From contig CALPJR020000088.1 in assembly GCA_943323935.2 (NCBI GenBank), positions 1 through 5,142 of the forward strand: 5,142 bases of DNA, in the 5' to 3' direction. The first letter of the stretch is position 1; each line of letters begins with the position of its first letter. Positions 1-5,142 of this stretch are shown piece by piece. Source of the stretch: Bifidobacterium breve (GTDB lineage: Bacteria > Bacteroidota > Bacteroidia > Chitinophagales > Chitinophagaceae). The translations under genes and the position numbers were made by a program. Below the pieces are notes generated by a model. The model was given only the letters and a program-made list of their open reading frames with translations, was not told the origin of the DNA and ran no database searches.

Positions 1-328
1 ACATCTGATGGACGAATTGAATAAAATCAACCGTGTCATCCAAAAACAAATTCCTGATGCGCCACACGAAGTTTTATTAGTATTAGATGGTTCTACCGGT
101 CAAAATGCTTTAGAGCAAGCAAAACAATTCATGGCTGTCACCAATGTCACTGCACTCGCCATCACTAAATTGGACGGTACCGCAAAAGGTGGTGTCTTAT
201 TAGCCATTGCACATCAGTGTAAAATACCAGTAAAATATATAGGTGTGGGAGAACAGTTGGAGGACCTTATTTTATTTGATAAAGTTGCTTTTGTACAAAC
301 TTTATTTAAGGGTGTAGCGAATGCCTAG
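1..328 (+). CDS. ftsY: Signal recognition particle receptor FtsY, C-terminal part (5' end outside window)
   Basis: FtsY is the membrane-associated GTPase that docks SRP-ribosome-nascent chain complexes at the SecYEG translocon. Only the last 108 codons are present. The frame is already open at base 2 (His-Leu before the first visible Met at 8), so that Met is internal. Visible G-domain landmarks are the DGSTGQNAL segment (FtsY proteins usually have DATTGQNAL), the G4 guanine-specificity motif TKLDGTAKGG (TKLD at 164-175), and the closing block GVGE followed by EDLILFD, a hallmark of SRP-family GTPases. FtsY is preferred over Ffh because the protein stops right after the G domain, with no methionine-rich M domain. 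The reading frame ends with a short tail, GVANA, after the usual LFK ending. That tail lies over the 3' end of the convergent gene on the other strand. The N domain and the P-loop are outside the window. Confidence 0.95.
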   Translation, partial: HLMDELNKINRVIQKQIPDAPHEVLLVLDGSTGQNALEQAKQFMAVTNVTALAITKLDGTAKGGVLLAIAHQCKIPVKYIGVGEQLEDLILFDKVAFVQTLFKGVANA

Positions 329-820
329 ACCTGCCCATCCACTTTCGAAATAACTTGAACCAACAAAATTAAAAGAAGGCTGCCAGTCTAAACTAATGTT
401 CAATGGTGCATTCTTTAGCTTGTAATCCAATCCTAATATACCATCTACACCAACTGCGATACCCGCTTTATGTGTAGGGTTGTTCTTTTTCCATTCTTCG
501 CTCCAGATTCCTAAATGCCCGCCATATCCAATATACCAACTCAGCTGTTCAGTGTTGGCAAATCCACTATATTTTTCGATCATAATAGTTGTTCTAAAGC
601 CATCTAAAGTAAAATAACCTAGCACTTCGATTGCTTTAGTATTCGTCAGAAAAGATTTATAGGAGATTGCACTTGGGTACATTTTGACACCAATTGCTTT
701 TTTATAACCTGAAGTAAATGGACCCGTTTTTTGTGCTGGCTCTAAACTATATGCTTGTGCGATGGTTTGCGTACTTAGTAATCCAAAAATTGGAATGAGT
801 AAAATGGGGATTATTCTCAT
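302..820 (-). CDS. Small exported outer-membrane beta-barrel protein, function unknown
   Basis: This encodes a 172-residue protein read leftward. Residues 1-23 look like a signal peptide: one Arg at position 2, a hydrophobic core rich in Ile, Leu and Pro, and an AQA cleavage site before Tyr24. The mature part of about 149 residues alternates polar and hydrophobic/aromatic residues in short strands (for example YIGYGGHLGIW and GIRYTLK). It contains a GLDYKL...PLNISLDWQPSF segment typical of small Bacteroidota outer-membrane barrels, and ends in a Gly- and aromatic-rich strand. The length would suit an eight-stranded barrel. Substrate or role cannot be read from the sequence. The Met at 818-820 is chosen because it precedes the signal peptide and has a TAnnTTTG box 22 nt upstream. 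No Shine-Dalgarno site is present. The stop codon lies inside the 3' end of ftsY. The barrel call is fairly sure; the function is unknown. Confidence 0.85.
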   Translation of the reverse strand: MRIIPILLIPIFGLLSTQTIAQAYSLEPAQKTGPFTSGYKKAIGVKMYPSAISYKSFLTNTKAIEVLGYFTLDGFRTTIMIEKYSGFANTEQLSWYIGYGGHLGIWSEEWKKNNPTHKAGIAVGVDGILGLDYKLKNAPLNISLDWQPSFNFVGSSYFESGWAGLGIRYTLK

Positions 821-842
821 AAAATTAGCTGTTTGAATGTCA

Positions 843-850
843 CAAATTTA
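843..850 (-). promoter_or_regulatory. Bacteroidota -7 promoter box for the barrel protein gene
   Basis: Read on the minus strand this is TAAATTTG, an exact match to the Bacteroidota -7 consensus TAnnTTTG. Using the spacing seen at rnpB in this same window, transcription would begin near 837, giving a leader of about 17 nt. The -33 element is poor: a TTG (plus-strand 867-869) lies 16 nt upstream, a little closer than usual. Confidence 0.5.
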
Positions 851-895
851 GGCTTCATGGGCCAAACAACTGTTTAAAAAATGGTAAATTTTGGG

Positions 896-903
896 TAAGT
901 TTG
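896..903 (+). promoter_or_regulatory. Bacteroidota -7 promoter box for the prenyl synthase operon
   Basis: TAAGTTTG is an exact match to TAnnTTTG, only 4 nt before the ATG at 908. A TGTTTA at 871-876 sits at about the right distance for the -33 element but is not the TTTG consensus. With the rnpB spacing, the transcript would start at 908 or 909, meaning essentially no leader. The TAA of this box is also an in-frame stop, so translation cannot start further upstream. Confidence 0.5.
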
Positions 904-907
904 TAAC

Positions 908-1873
908 ATGCATCCTTTTCAAGAACTGATCGAAAAATTCAACCAAGATTTCGATACATCACATTTTCCTTCACAACCGGCTACATTGTATGAGCCTAGT
1001 GAATATTTTTTAAAAATTGGTGGAAAGCGTATCCGTCCAGTTTTGTGTTTATTAGGGAATGAATTATTCAGTGATTTACATCCAGATGCATTTTTAGCAG
1101 CGAAGGCAGTGGAGTTATTTCATAATTTCTCTTTAGTGCATGATGACATGATGGATGAGGCTAGTTTAAGAAGAGGCCAACCTACCGTGCATACAAAATA
1201 TGATGCGAACACCGCTTTATTGGTGGGGGATATCATGGTCATTAGAGCCTATGAATATTTACAACCAATCCAATCCAATCATTTATCTAAAATACTTGCA
1301 CTCTTTAATCAAACAGCTAGAGAAGTTTGTGAAGGGCAACAATTGGATATGGATTATGCCAAAAGAACTTCAGTTTCGATGGACGAATACATCCACATGA
1401 TTACCTTAAAAACTTCTGTGCTTTTAGCAGCGAGTCTACAGATGGGTGCGATTATTGGTGGTGCTGGCGAACACAACTGTTCCCATTTATATGAATTTGG
1501 AAAAAAATTAGGCATCGCATTTCAAATACAAGACGATTATTTAGATGCTTTTGGTGATGCTGCTGTATTTGGTAAAGATGCTGGAGGCGATATCAAGCAA
1601 AACAAAAAAACTTTCCTATTAATACGTGCATTAGAAACAGCCAATCCGGAACAATTGAAAACATTAAATGCTTTATTGAATTCTGATCCTGAAGATAAAG
1701 TAGAACAAGTGTTGGCTATTTTTAAAGCTTGTAAAGTGGATGCATGGGCAGCCGATTTAAAACAAAAATACATGCAGGAGGCATTAGCTCATTTAGAAGC
1801 GATTGCTGTGGTGGAAGCAAGAAAAAAGCCATTGATCGATTTGGCGAATTATTTAATGAACAGAATCCAATAA
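908..1873 (+). CDS. Polyprenyl diphosphate synthase, probably short-chain (geranylgeranyl-type)
   Basis: This is a trans-isoprenyl diphosphate synthase of 321 residues, which extends allylic diphosphates with isopentenyl diphosphate in the cytoplasm. The full family pattern is present: GGKRIRP at 38-44, first Asp-rich motif DDMMD at 79-83 followed by RRG and PTVH, Lys-Thr at 168-169, second Asp-rich motif DDYLD at 209-213, and GKDAGGDIKQNKKT at 222-235. The first motif is DDxxD without the two-residue insertion of typical bacterial farnesyl synthases. Phe74 stands five residues before it, with Ser75 at -4; in archaeal-type GGPP synthases an aromatic residue at -5 limits the product to about C20. 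Long-chain quinone-tail synthases usually have a small residue there. Product length is therefore inferred as GGPP (or FPP), not shown. It leads a cluster with the permease (4 nt gap). Only the Met at 908 keeps the family's N-terminus, and no Shine-Dalgarno site precedes it. Confidence 0.92.
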   Translation: MHPFQELIEKFNQDFDTSHFPSQPATLYEPSEYFLKIGGKRIRPVLCLLGNELFSDLHPDAFLAAKAVELFHNFSLVHDDMMDEASLRRGQPTVHTKYDANTALLVGDIMVIRAYEYLQPIQSNHLSKILALFNQTAREVCEGQQLDMDYAKRTSVSMDEYIHMITLKTSVLLAASLQMGAIIGGAGEHNCSHLYEFGKKLGIAFQIQDDYLDAFGDAAVFGKDAGGDIKQNKKTFLLIRALETANPEQLKTLNALLNSDPEDKVEQVLAIFKACKVDAWAADLKQKYMQEALAHLEAIAVVEARKKPLIDLANYLMNRIQ

Positions 1874-1877
1874 TTAT

Positions 1878-3575
1878 ATGTCTTTATTTAGAAAAAAGTC
1901 AATTGAAAAAATTGTACAAGATGCAGAAGCAGGTTTAGTAGATGGACATCATGCTAGTGGATTAAAAAAAGTATTAGGAGTTCGTGACCTTACTTTAATG
2001 GGCATTGCAGCGGTGGTGGGTGCAGGTATTTTTTCAACCATTGGTACTGCTGCTTTTCATGGTGGCCCAGGCATCTCTATCTTATTTGTAATCACTGCAG
2101 TAACATGTGGATTTAGTGCACTATGTTATGCAGAATTTGCAAGCAGGGTGCCGATTGCAGGCAGTGCTTATACTTATGCTTATGTTACTTTTGGAGAATT
2201 GATTGCATGGATTATTGGTTGGGCATTAATTTTAGAATATGCTATCGGTAATATTGTGGTTGCTATTAGTTGGAGTGGTTATTTTATTAATTTATTAGAA
2301 GGTTTTCATATTCATCTTCCTGGTTGGTTGTCTACCAATTTTGAGACAGCACAACAAGGGTATGAGGAAGCAATGAAGCATTTGGCTGCTGGTGGAACTC
2401 CGGCTACATTTTCTAAGCTTGCAAGAATTGGTTATGATGCAATCACCAATGCACCAATGATTGGTCAAACTAGAATCATTTTAAATATTCCCGCATTTGT
2501 GATTGTGGTTCTAATTACGATGTTGGTGTACAGAGGTATTAAAGAAAGTAAAAAGAGTACCAACCTCATGGTGATCTTTAAAATTGCGATCATTCTAATG
2601 GTCATTGTACTTGGCTTCTTTTATGTGGATACAGCGAATTGGGCACCATTCATGCCCAATGGATTTAAAGGTGTTTTAGCAGGAGTTTCTGCTGTATTTT
2701 ACGCCTATATTGGTTTTGATGCCATTTCTACCACGGCAGAAGAATGTAAAAACCCGCAAAGAGATTTGCCTAGGGGTATGATTTATTCCTTATTAATTTG
2801 TACCGTATTGTATATCCTTATTGCCTTGGTTTTAACAGGGATGGTAAGCTATACAGAATTAAAAGTAGATGATCCTTTGGCTTTTGTATTTGAAAGAATT
2901 GGCATGCATAAAATTGGGTACATTATTTCTATCAGTGCTGTTGTGGCCACAACAAGTGTACTCTTAGTGTTTCAATTAGGCCAGCCTAGAATTTGGATGA
3001 GTATGAGTCGTGATGGATTATTGCCTAAGAAATTTTCTGAAGTGCATCCAAAATATGGTACACCAGGTTTTGCAACCATCATCACAGGTATTTTTGTGGG
3101 TGTGCCCGCCATGTTCATGTCTATTTCCAGAATGACAGACTTAACTAGTATTGGCACGCTGTTTGCATTTGTATTAGTATGTTTTGGTGTATTGGTATTG
3201 CCTAGATTGTCTCCTTCAATCAAGGGACAAGCTTTTAGATTACCATACATAAATGGACAATATATCATTCCTGCATTGGCATTGATCTTTTTATATTTTG
3301 GACAAAACAGAATATTAAATGCGTTTAAGGAAGTAGGTAATGAAGGCTATCAGGAAATTTTATTTTTAGTCTTTACATTCATTTTTATAGTGGTGGCTAT
3401 TTTAAGTTACTTAAGAAAATACTCCATTATTCCAATCATAGGCGCTATGTGTTGCTTGTATTTGATGATTGAGATTCCTCCAGTAAGTTGGTTATGGTTC
3501 TTTGTTTGGATGTCGATTGGATTGGTGATCTATAATTTGTATTCTAAAAAGCATAGTCTTTTAGCAAAAAATTAA
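1878..3575 (+). CDS. APC-superfamily amino acid permease, cationic amino acid transporter (CAT) type
   Basis: This is a 565-residue inner-membrane amino acid transporter with a LeuT-type fold. A cytoplasmic N-terminus of about 35 residues is followed by TM1 carrying the unwound substrate-binding motif GAGIF (48-52). TM2 ends in YAEFASRVPIAGSAY, typical of the family. TM6 carries FYAYIGFDAISTTAEE (274-289) followed by NPQRDLPRG, the CAT/YfnA-like signature. The cytoplasmic loop RIWMSMSRDGLLP (371-383) also matches. Further hydrophobic segments near 463-475, 494-511, 516-532 and 536-552 suggest 12 core helices plus about two C-terminal ones, as in CAT proteins. Unusual is a hydrophilic stretch at about 143-198 between TM3 and TM4, predicted periplasmic, which makes the protein longer than common bacterial homologues. 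Substrate (cationic, branched or other amino acid) cannot be fixed. The gene starts 4 nt after the synthase stop and is followed after 3 nt by the Smr gene, so it is co-transcribed with both. Confidence 0.92.
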   Translation: MSLFRKKSIEKIVQDAEAGLVDGHHASGLKKVLGVRDLTLMGIAAVVGAGIFSTIGTAAFHGGPGISILFVITAVTCGFSALCYAEFASRVPIAGSAYTYAYVTFGELIAWIIGWALILEYAIGNIVVAISWSGYFINLLEGFHIHLPGWLSTNFETAQQGYEEAMKHLAAGGTPATFSKLARIGYDAITNAPMIGQTRIILNIPAFVIVVLITMLVYRGIKESKKSTNLMVIFKIAIILMVIVLGFFYVDTANWAPFMPNGFKGVLAGVSAVFYAYIGFDAISTTAEECKNPQRDLPRGMIYSLLICTVLYILIALVLTGMVSYTELKVDDPLAFVFERIGMHKIGYIISISAVVATTSVLLVFQLGQPRIWMSMSRDGLLPKKFSEVHPKYGTPGFATIITGIFVGVPAMFMSISRMTDLTSIGTLFAFVLVCFGVLVLPRLSPSIKGQAFRLPYINGQYIIPALALIFLYFGQNRILNAFKEVGNEGYQEILFLVFTFIFIVVAILSYLRKYSIIPIIGAMCCLYLMIEIPPVSWLWFFVWMSIGLVIYNLYSKKHSLLAKN

Positions 3576-3578
3576 TTG

Positions 3579-4607
3579 ATGAAGTATCAAGTAGGTGATG
3601 AAATATTGGTACTGCATAGCAATGAGGAGGGGCATATCATTGAGATCATGAGTGATGACATGGTGATGATTGAAGTACGTGGGGTAAAGTTTCCAGCTTA
3701 TATGGATCAAATTGACTTCCCTTATTTTAAACGATTTACTGAGAAGAAATTATTTCCAGAAAAAAAAGCCCCTCAAAAGCTTTTTGTAGATCAAATCCCA
3801 AAGGAAAAAATTCAAAAGAACGCGAGTAAAGAAGATGCTGGAGTCTGGTTGAATTTAATTCCAAAATTTAGTTTAGATGATTTCAATGACGAAGTAGTGG
3901 AGACACTAAAAATTTTCTTATCTAATAAAACTAGAATCGAATATAATTTTGTGTATGAGCAGTCTACTCAAGGTGAAGTTGATTTTTCTATCGCTTCTTC
4001 TATTGCACCTTTTACCGATTTTTATATACATGATATACCATTTGCTACGGTGAATGATAGTCCTCAATTTTCATTTGATTTTTCATTAACAGAACAGCAT
4101 AAGAAAAAGGCTGACCATTTTGAATCCATTGTAAAAATTAAACCTAAACAGATTTTCCAAAAAATAGAAACCTTAAAGGAAGACAATAAAGTAAGCTTGG
4201 ACTATGAATTGTTTAAAACTTATCCAGATAAAGCCGAAGACAACCATATTGCCATTGATATTTTAAGAAATGCAGGATACAAAGTGTATGATGCTTCAAA
4301 AATCAAGGAACATATCCCTGCTGCAAGATCTGTGATTGATCTGCATATCGAAAAACTAATAGATAGACATAGTCATCTAACCAATGCCGAAATCATCCAT
4401 TTTCAATTGGAAGCTTTTGAAAAATGGTTTGAATTGGCGCAATTAAATCATTTGCCTTCTATGATCATCATCCATGGAGTTGGCACAGGTAAGCTTAAAA
4501 ACGAAGTACACGATTTATTAAAAGTAAAAATAGGTGTCAAAAGCTTTATCAACCAATACTCTGATTTCTATGGATATGGTGCCACGGAAGTCTTTTTTGA
4601 GTATTAA
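3579..4607 (+). CDS. DUF2027 / Smr-domain protein (MutS2-like C-terminal domain without the MutS core)
   Basis: This encodes 342 residues in three parts. The N-terminus (about 1-50) begins KYQVGDEILVL and looks like a small SH3/KOW-like barrel. A linker rich in Lys and Glu (51-85) leads to a beta-rich middle domain (about 88-195). The C-terminal Smr domain (about 252-342) has DLHIE at 254-258, HGVGTGKLK at 299-307 and the closing YGYGATEVFF. Smr domains in other proteins (MutS2, SmrB) are nucleases or nucleic-acid binders. Here the catalytic DLH is kept, but the usual following Gly is Ile257. I recognise the overall form as the Bacteroidota DUF2027 family, whose role is not established to my knowledge. 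ATG at 3579 is preferred over the TTG at 3576, which directly follows the permease stop. It is the last gene of the synthase-permease cluster. No terminator hairpin is seen before rnpB, 33 nt downstream. Confidence 0.88.
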   Translation: MKYQVGDEILVLHSNEEGHIIEIMSDDMVMIEVRGVKFPAYMDQIDFPYFKRFTEKKLFPEKKAPQKLFVDQIPKEKIQKNASKEDAGVWLNLIPKFSLDDFNDEVVETLKIFLSNKTRIEYNFVYEQSTQGEVDFSIASSIAPFTDFYIHDIPFATVNDSPQFSFDFSLTEQHKKKADHFESIVKIKPKQIFQKIETLKEDNKVSLDYELFKTYPDKAEDNHIAIDILRNAGYKVYDASKIKEHIPAARSVIDLHIEKLIDRHSHLTNAEIIHFQLEAFEKWFELAQLNHLPSMIIIHGVGTGKLKNEVHDLLKVKIGVKSFINQYSDFYGYGATEVFFEY

Positions 4608-4627
4608 GCACATCCATTTTATTTTAC

Positions 4628-4635
4628 TACCTTTG
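4628..4635 (+). promoter_or_regulatory. rnpB promoter, Bacteroidota -7 box
   Basis: TACCTTTG matches TAnnTTTG exactly. Five bases later comes A4641, the first base of the P1 helix of RNase P RNA, so the predicted start of transcription and the structural 5' end of the RNA coincide. No good TTTG is seen at the -33 position; the nearest, 4596-4599, is 28 nt upstream and too far. The box lies just after the Smr stop codon. Confidence 0.65.
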
Positions 4636-4640
4636 ACCCG

Positions 4641-4984
4641 ACTACAATCCCGAGCTATCGTGGCAAGCAATTGCCAAGGAAAGTCCGGACAGCATAGGGT
4701 AACCCACCGGTCAATAGCCGGCATCTCAGCAATGAGATAGAGAAAGTGCCACAGAAAATAACTACCTCGCAAGAGGAAAAGGTGAAAACGTGAGGTAAGG
4801 GCTCACGAATAAGACAAGTAATTGTTTTATAGGGTAAACCTTGGGTGCTGTAATGCCATGTAAAGGGACGTTTGAGAACGACTCGTTCGAGTCCCAGGGT
4901 AGGCAGCAAGACTTTAGCAGTAATGTTAAGGCTAGATAAATGATAGTTTAGAAACAGAATCCGGCTTACGAGGTTTGTAGTTAC
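4641..4984 (+). ncRNA. rnpB: RNase P RNA, bacterial type A (catalytic RNA of tRNA 5' maturation)
   Basis: This is the catalytic subunit that removes 5' leaders from pre-tRNAs, working with RnpA. All conserved blocks are present in order: GGAAAGTCCGG (4678-4688), ACAGAAA (4751-4757), GGTAAGGGCTCAC (4794-4806), GGGTAAACC (4832-4840), the GGT that pairs with tRNA CCA (4898-4900, in GGGTAGGC), AGATAAATGA (4934-4943) and ACAGAATCCGGCTTAC (4954-4969). P1 closes the molecule: ACTACAA (4641-4647) with TTGTAGT (4975-4981). P2 pairs 4652-4661 with 4940-4949. Local hairpins include GGCAA-GCAA-TTGCC (4662-4675), ATCTCA-GCAA-TGAGAT (4723-4738), a very short CCTC-GCAA-GAGG (4765-4776) and ATAAGACA/TGTTTTAT (4809-4830). 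About 344 nt is slightly shorter than the 377 nt of E. coli. The 5' end is well supported; the mature 3' end is good to a few bases. Open frames across this stretch are not genes. Confidence 0.96.
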
Positions 4985-4990
4985 TTTTTT
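4985..4990 (+). terminator. T-run at the end of rnpB, candidate weak terminator
   Basis: Six T residues follow the 3' strand of P1 by three bases. There is no compact GC-rich hairpin directly before them; the only adjacent pairing is the long-range P1 helix. Termination here is therefore uncertain, and read-through into prfB is possible. Confidence 0.3.
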
Positions 4991-5013
4991 AATTGAACAT
5001 AAAATGAATTCAT

Positions 5014-5142
5014 ATGACCATTGAGCAGATTAAGCGTATGAAGGACCAAGTGAGTGTCCTGAGGAGGTTTCTTTGACGTTGAAAACCGTTTACAAAAAAT
5101 ACATTTAGACAAACAACTTTCTTTATCTCCAGGTTTTTGGGA
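5014..5142 (+). CDS. prfB: Peptide chain release factor 2 (RF2), N-terminal part, with programmed +1 frameshift; 3' end outside window
   Basis: RF2 ends translation at UGA and UAA. Translation starts at ATG 5014 (MTIEQIKRMKDQVSVLRRFL) and meets an in-frame TGA at 5074-5076 after 20 codons. Shifting by +1 after the CTT codon continues as DVENRLQKIHLDKQLSLSPG and then FW, up to the window end. This matches the start of RF2 proteins, where the residue after the shift is Asp and a DxW or FWD block follows. Both frames joined therefore give a normal RF2 N-terminus, so this is the autoregulated gene and not a pseudogene. Low RF2 slows reading of the UGA and favours the shift, which raises RF2. The ATG at 5004 is in another frame and stops at once. 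No Shine-Dalgarno site precedes 5014. The gene starts 29 nt after rnpB, with no clear promoter of its own. The catalytic GGQ and anticodon-like SPF motifs are beyond the window. Confidence 0.93.
5062..5077 (+). promoter_or_regulatory. prfB: prfB programmed +1 frameshift site
   Basis: The cassette reads AGG AGG TTT CTT TGA C. It holds all three classical parts: a Shine-Dalgarno-like AGGAGG (5062-5067), exactly 3 nt of spacing, and the slippery CTT followed by TGA C (a poor stop context). The peptidyl-tRNA on CTT slips to TTT and GAC (5075-5077) is read next. E. coli has AGGGGG with the same 3 nt spacing. Confidence 0.93.

Noticed and set aside
1265..1280. Short tandem repeat of CCAAT, three copies
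   Set aside because: It lies within coding sequence, is only 16 bp long, and encodes unremarkable residues between conserved blocks.
1537..1773. Minus-strand open frame of 78 codons within the prenyl synthase
   Set aside because: Antisense shadow of a strongly conserved coding region, with no promoter or family resemblance.
2972..3268. Minus-strand open frame of 98 codons within the permease
   Set aside because: Antisense shadow of conserved permease sequence, with no start signal.
3576..3578. TTG as start codon of the Smr gene
   Set aside because: It is followed at once by ATG, which gives the MKYQVGD N-terminus expected for the family; TTG would only add one residue.
3625..3630. AGGAGG inside the Smr gene, and another at 1776-1781 in the synthase gene
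   Set aside because: No start codon follows at a useful distance and no slippery stop follows, so these are chance occurrences; they also show that AGGAGG alone is not evidence of function.
4518..4909. Open frames on both strands across the RNase P RNA (4518-4772 minus, 4534-4740 plus, 4655-4909 minus)
   Set aside because: They overlie conserved RNase P helices or the end of the Smr gene, and their translations look like no protein family.
5004..5022. Alternative ATG start for prfB or an upstream leader peptide
   Set aside because: It is out of frame with prfB and stops after six codons, overlapping the prfB start; a leader role is possible but nothing supports it.
5014..5076. Apparent nonsense mutation in prfB, with a very short 20-codon reading frame
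   Set aside because: The TGA sits in a complete AGGAGG-TTT-CTT-TGA-C frameshift cassette and the +1 frame continues with RF2 sequence, so this is regulation and not a broken gene.
1..5142. Insertion sequences, attachment sites, CRISPR repeats, toxin-antitoxin or phage-defence genes
   Set aside because: None was seen on either strand; all long open frames are explained by housekeeping or ordinary genes.

Overview
The window looks like ordinary chromosomal DNA of a Bacteroidota bacterium, most likely of the Chitinophagaceae or a close relative (family-level guess, from protein flavour only). The reasons are AT-rich sequence, starts without Shine-Dalgarno sites, three exact TAnnTTTG promoter boxes upstream of genes, a small outer-membrane barrel protein, and a Bacteroidota-type DUF2027/Smr protein. 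There is no sign of mobile DNA, CRISPR or horizontal transfer.

Layout. Bases 1-328 hold the 3' end of ftsY (SRP receptor GTPase). It runs tail-to-tail into a minus-strand gene (302-820) for a small exported beta-barrel protein, and the two coding regions overlap by 27 bp. An 87 bp divergent spacer (821-907) carries one TAnnTTTG box for each direction. From 908 a tight three-gene plus-strand cluster follows: a short-chain polyprenyl (probably geranylgeranyl) diphosphate synthase, a CAT-type APC amino acid permease, and a DUF2027/Smr protein, with gaps of 4 and 3 nt. Then come the RNase P RNA gene rnpB (about 4641-4984) with its own promoter box, and from 5014 the start of prfB (release factor 2), interrupted by the classical autoregulatory +1 frameshift site at 5062-5077. 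prfB runs off the end of the window.

How the parts relate. The synthase, permease and Smr genes are almost certainly one transcript, although their functions have no obvious common pathway. ftsY, rnpB, prfB and possibly the Smr protein all concern translation, RNA processing or protein targeting, but this is probably housekeeping neighbourhood rather than a system. I do not see a previously undescribed system. The observations most worth checking are the RF2 frameshift cassette in a lineage that rarely uses Shine-Dalgarno pairing, the apparently leaderless promoter of the prenyl synthase, the rnpB-prfB junction without clear terminator or promoter, and the tail overlap of ftsY.
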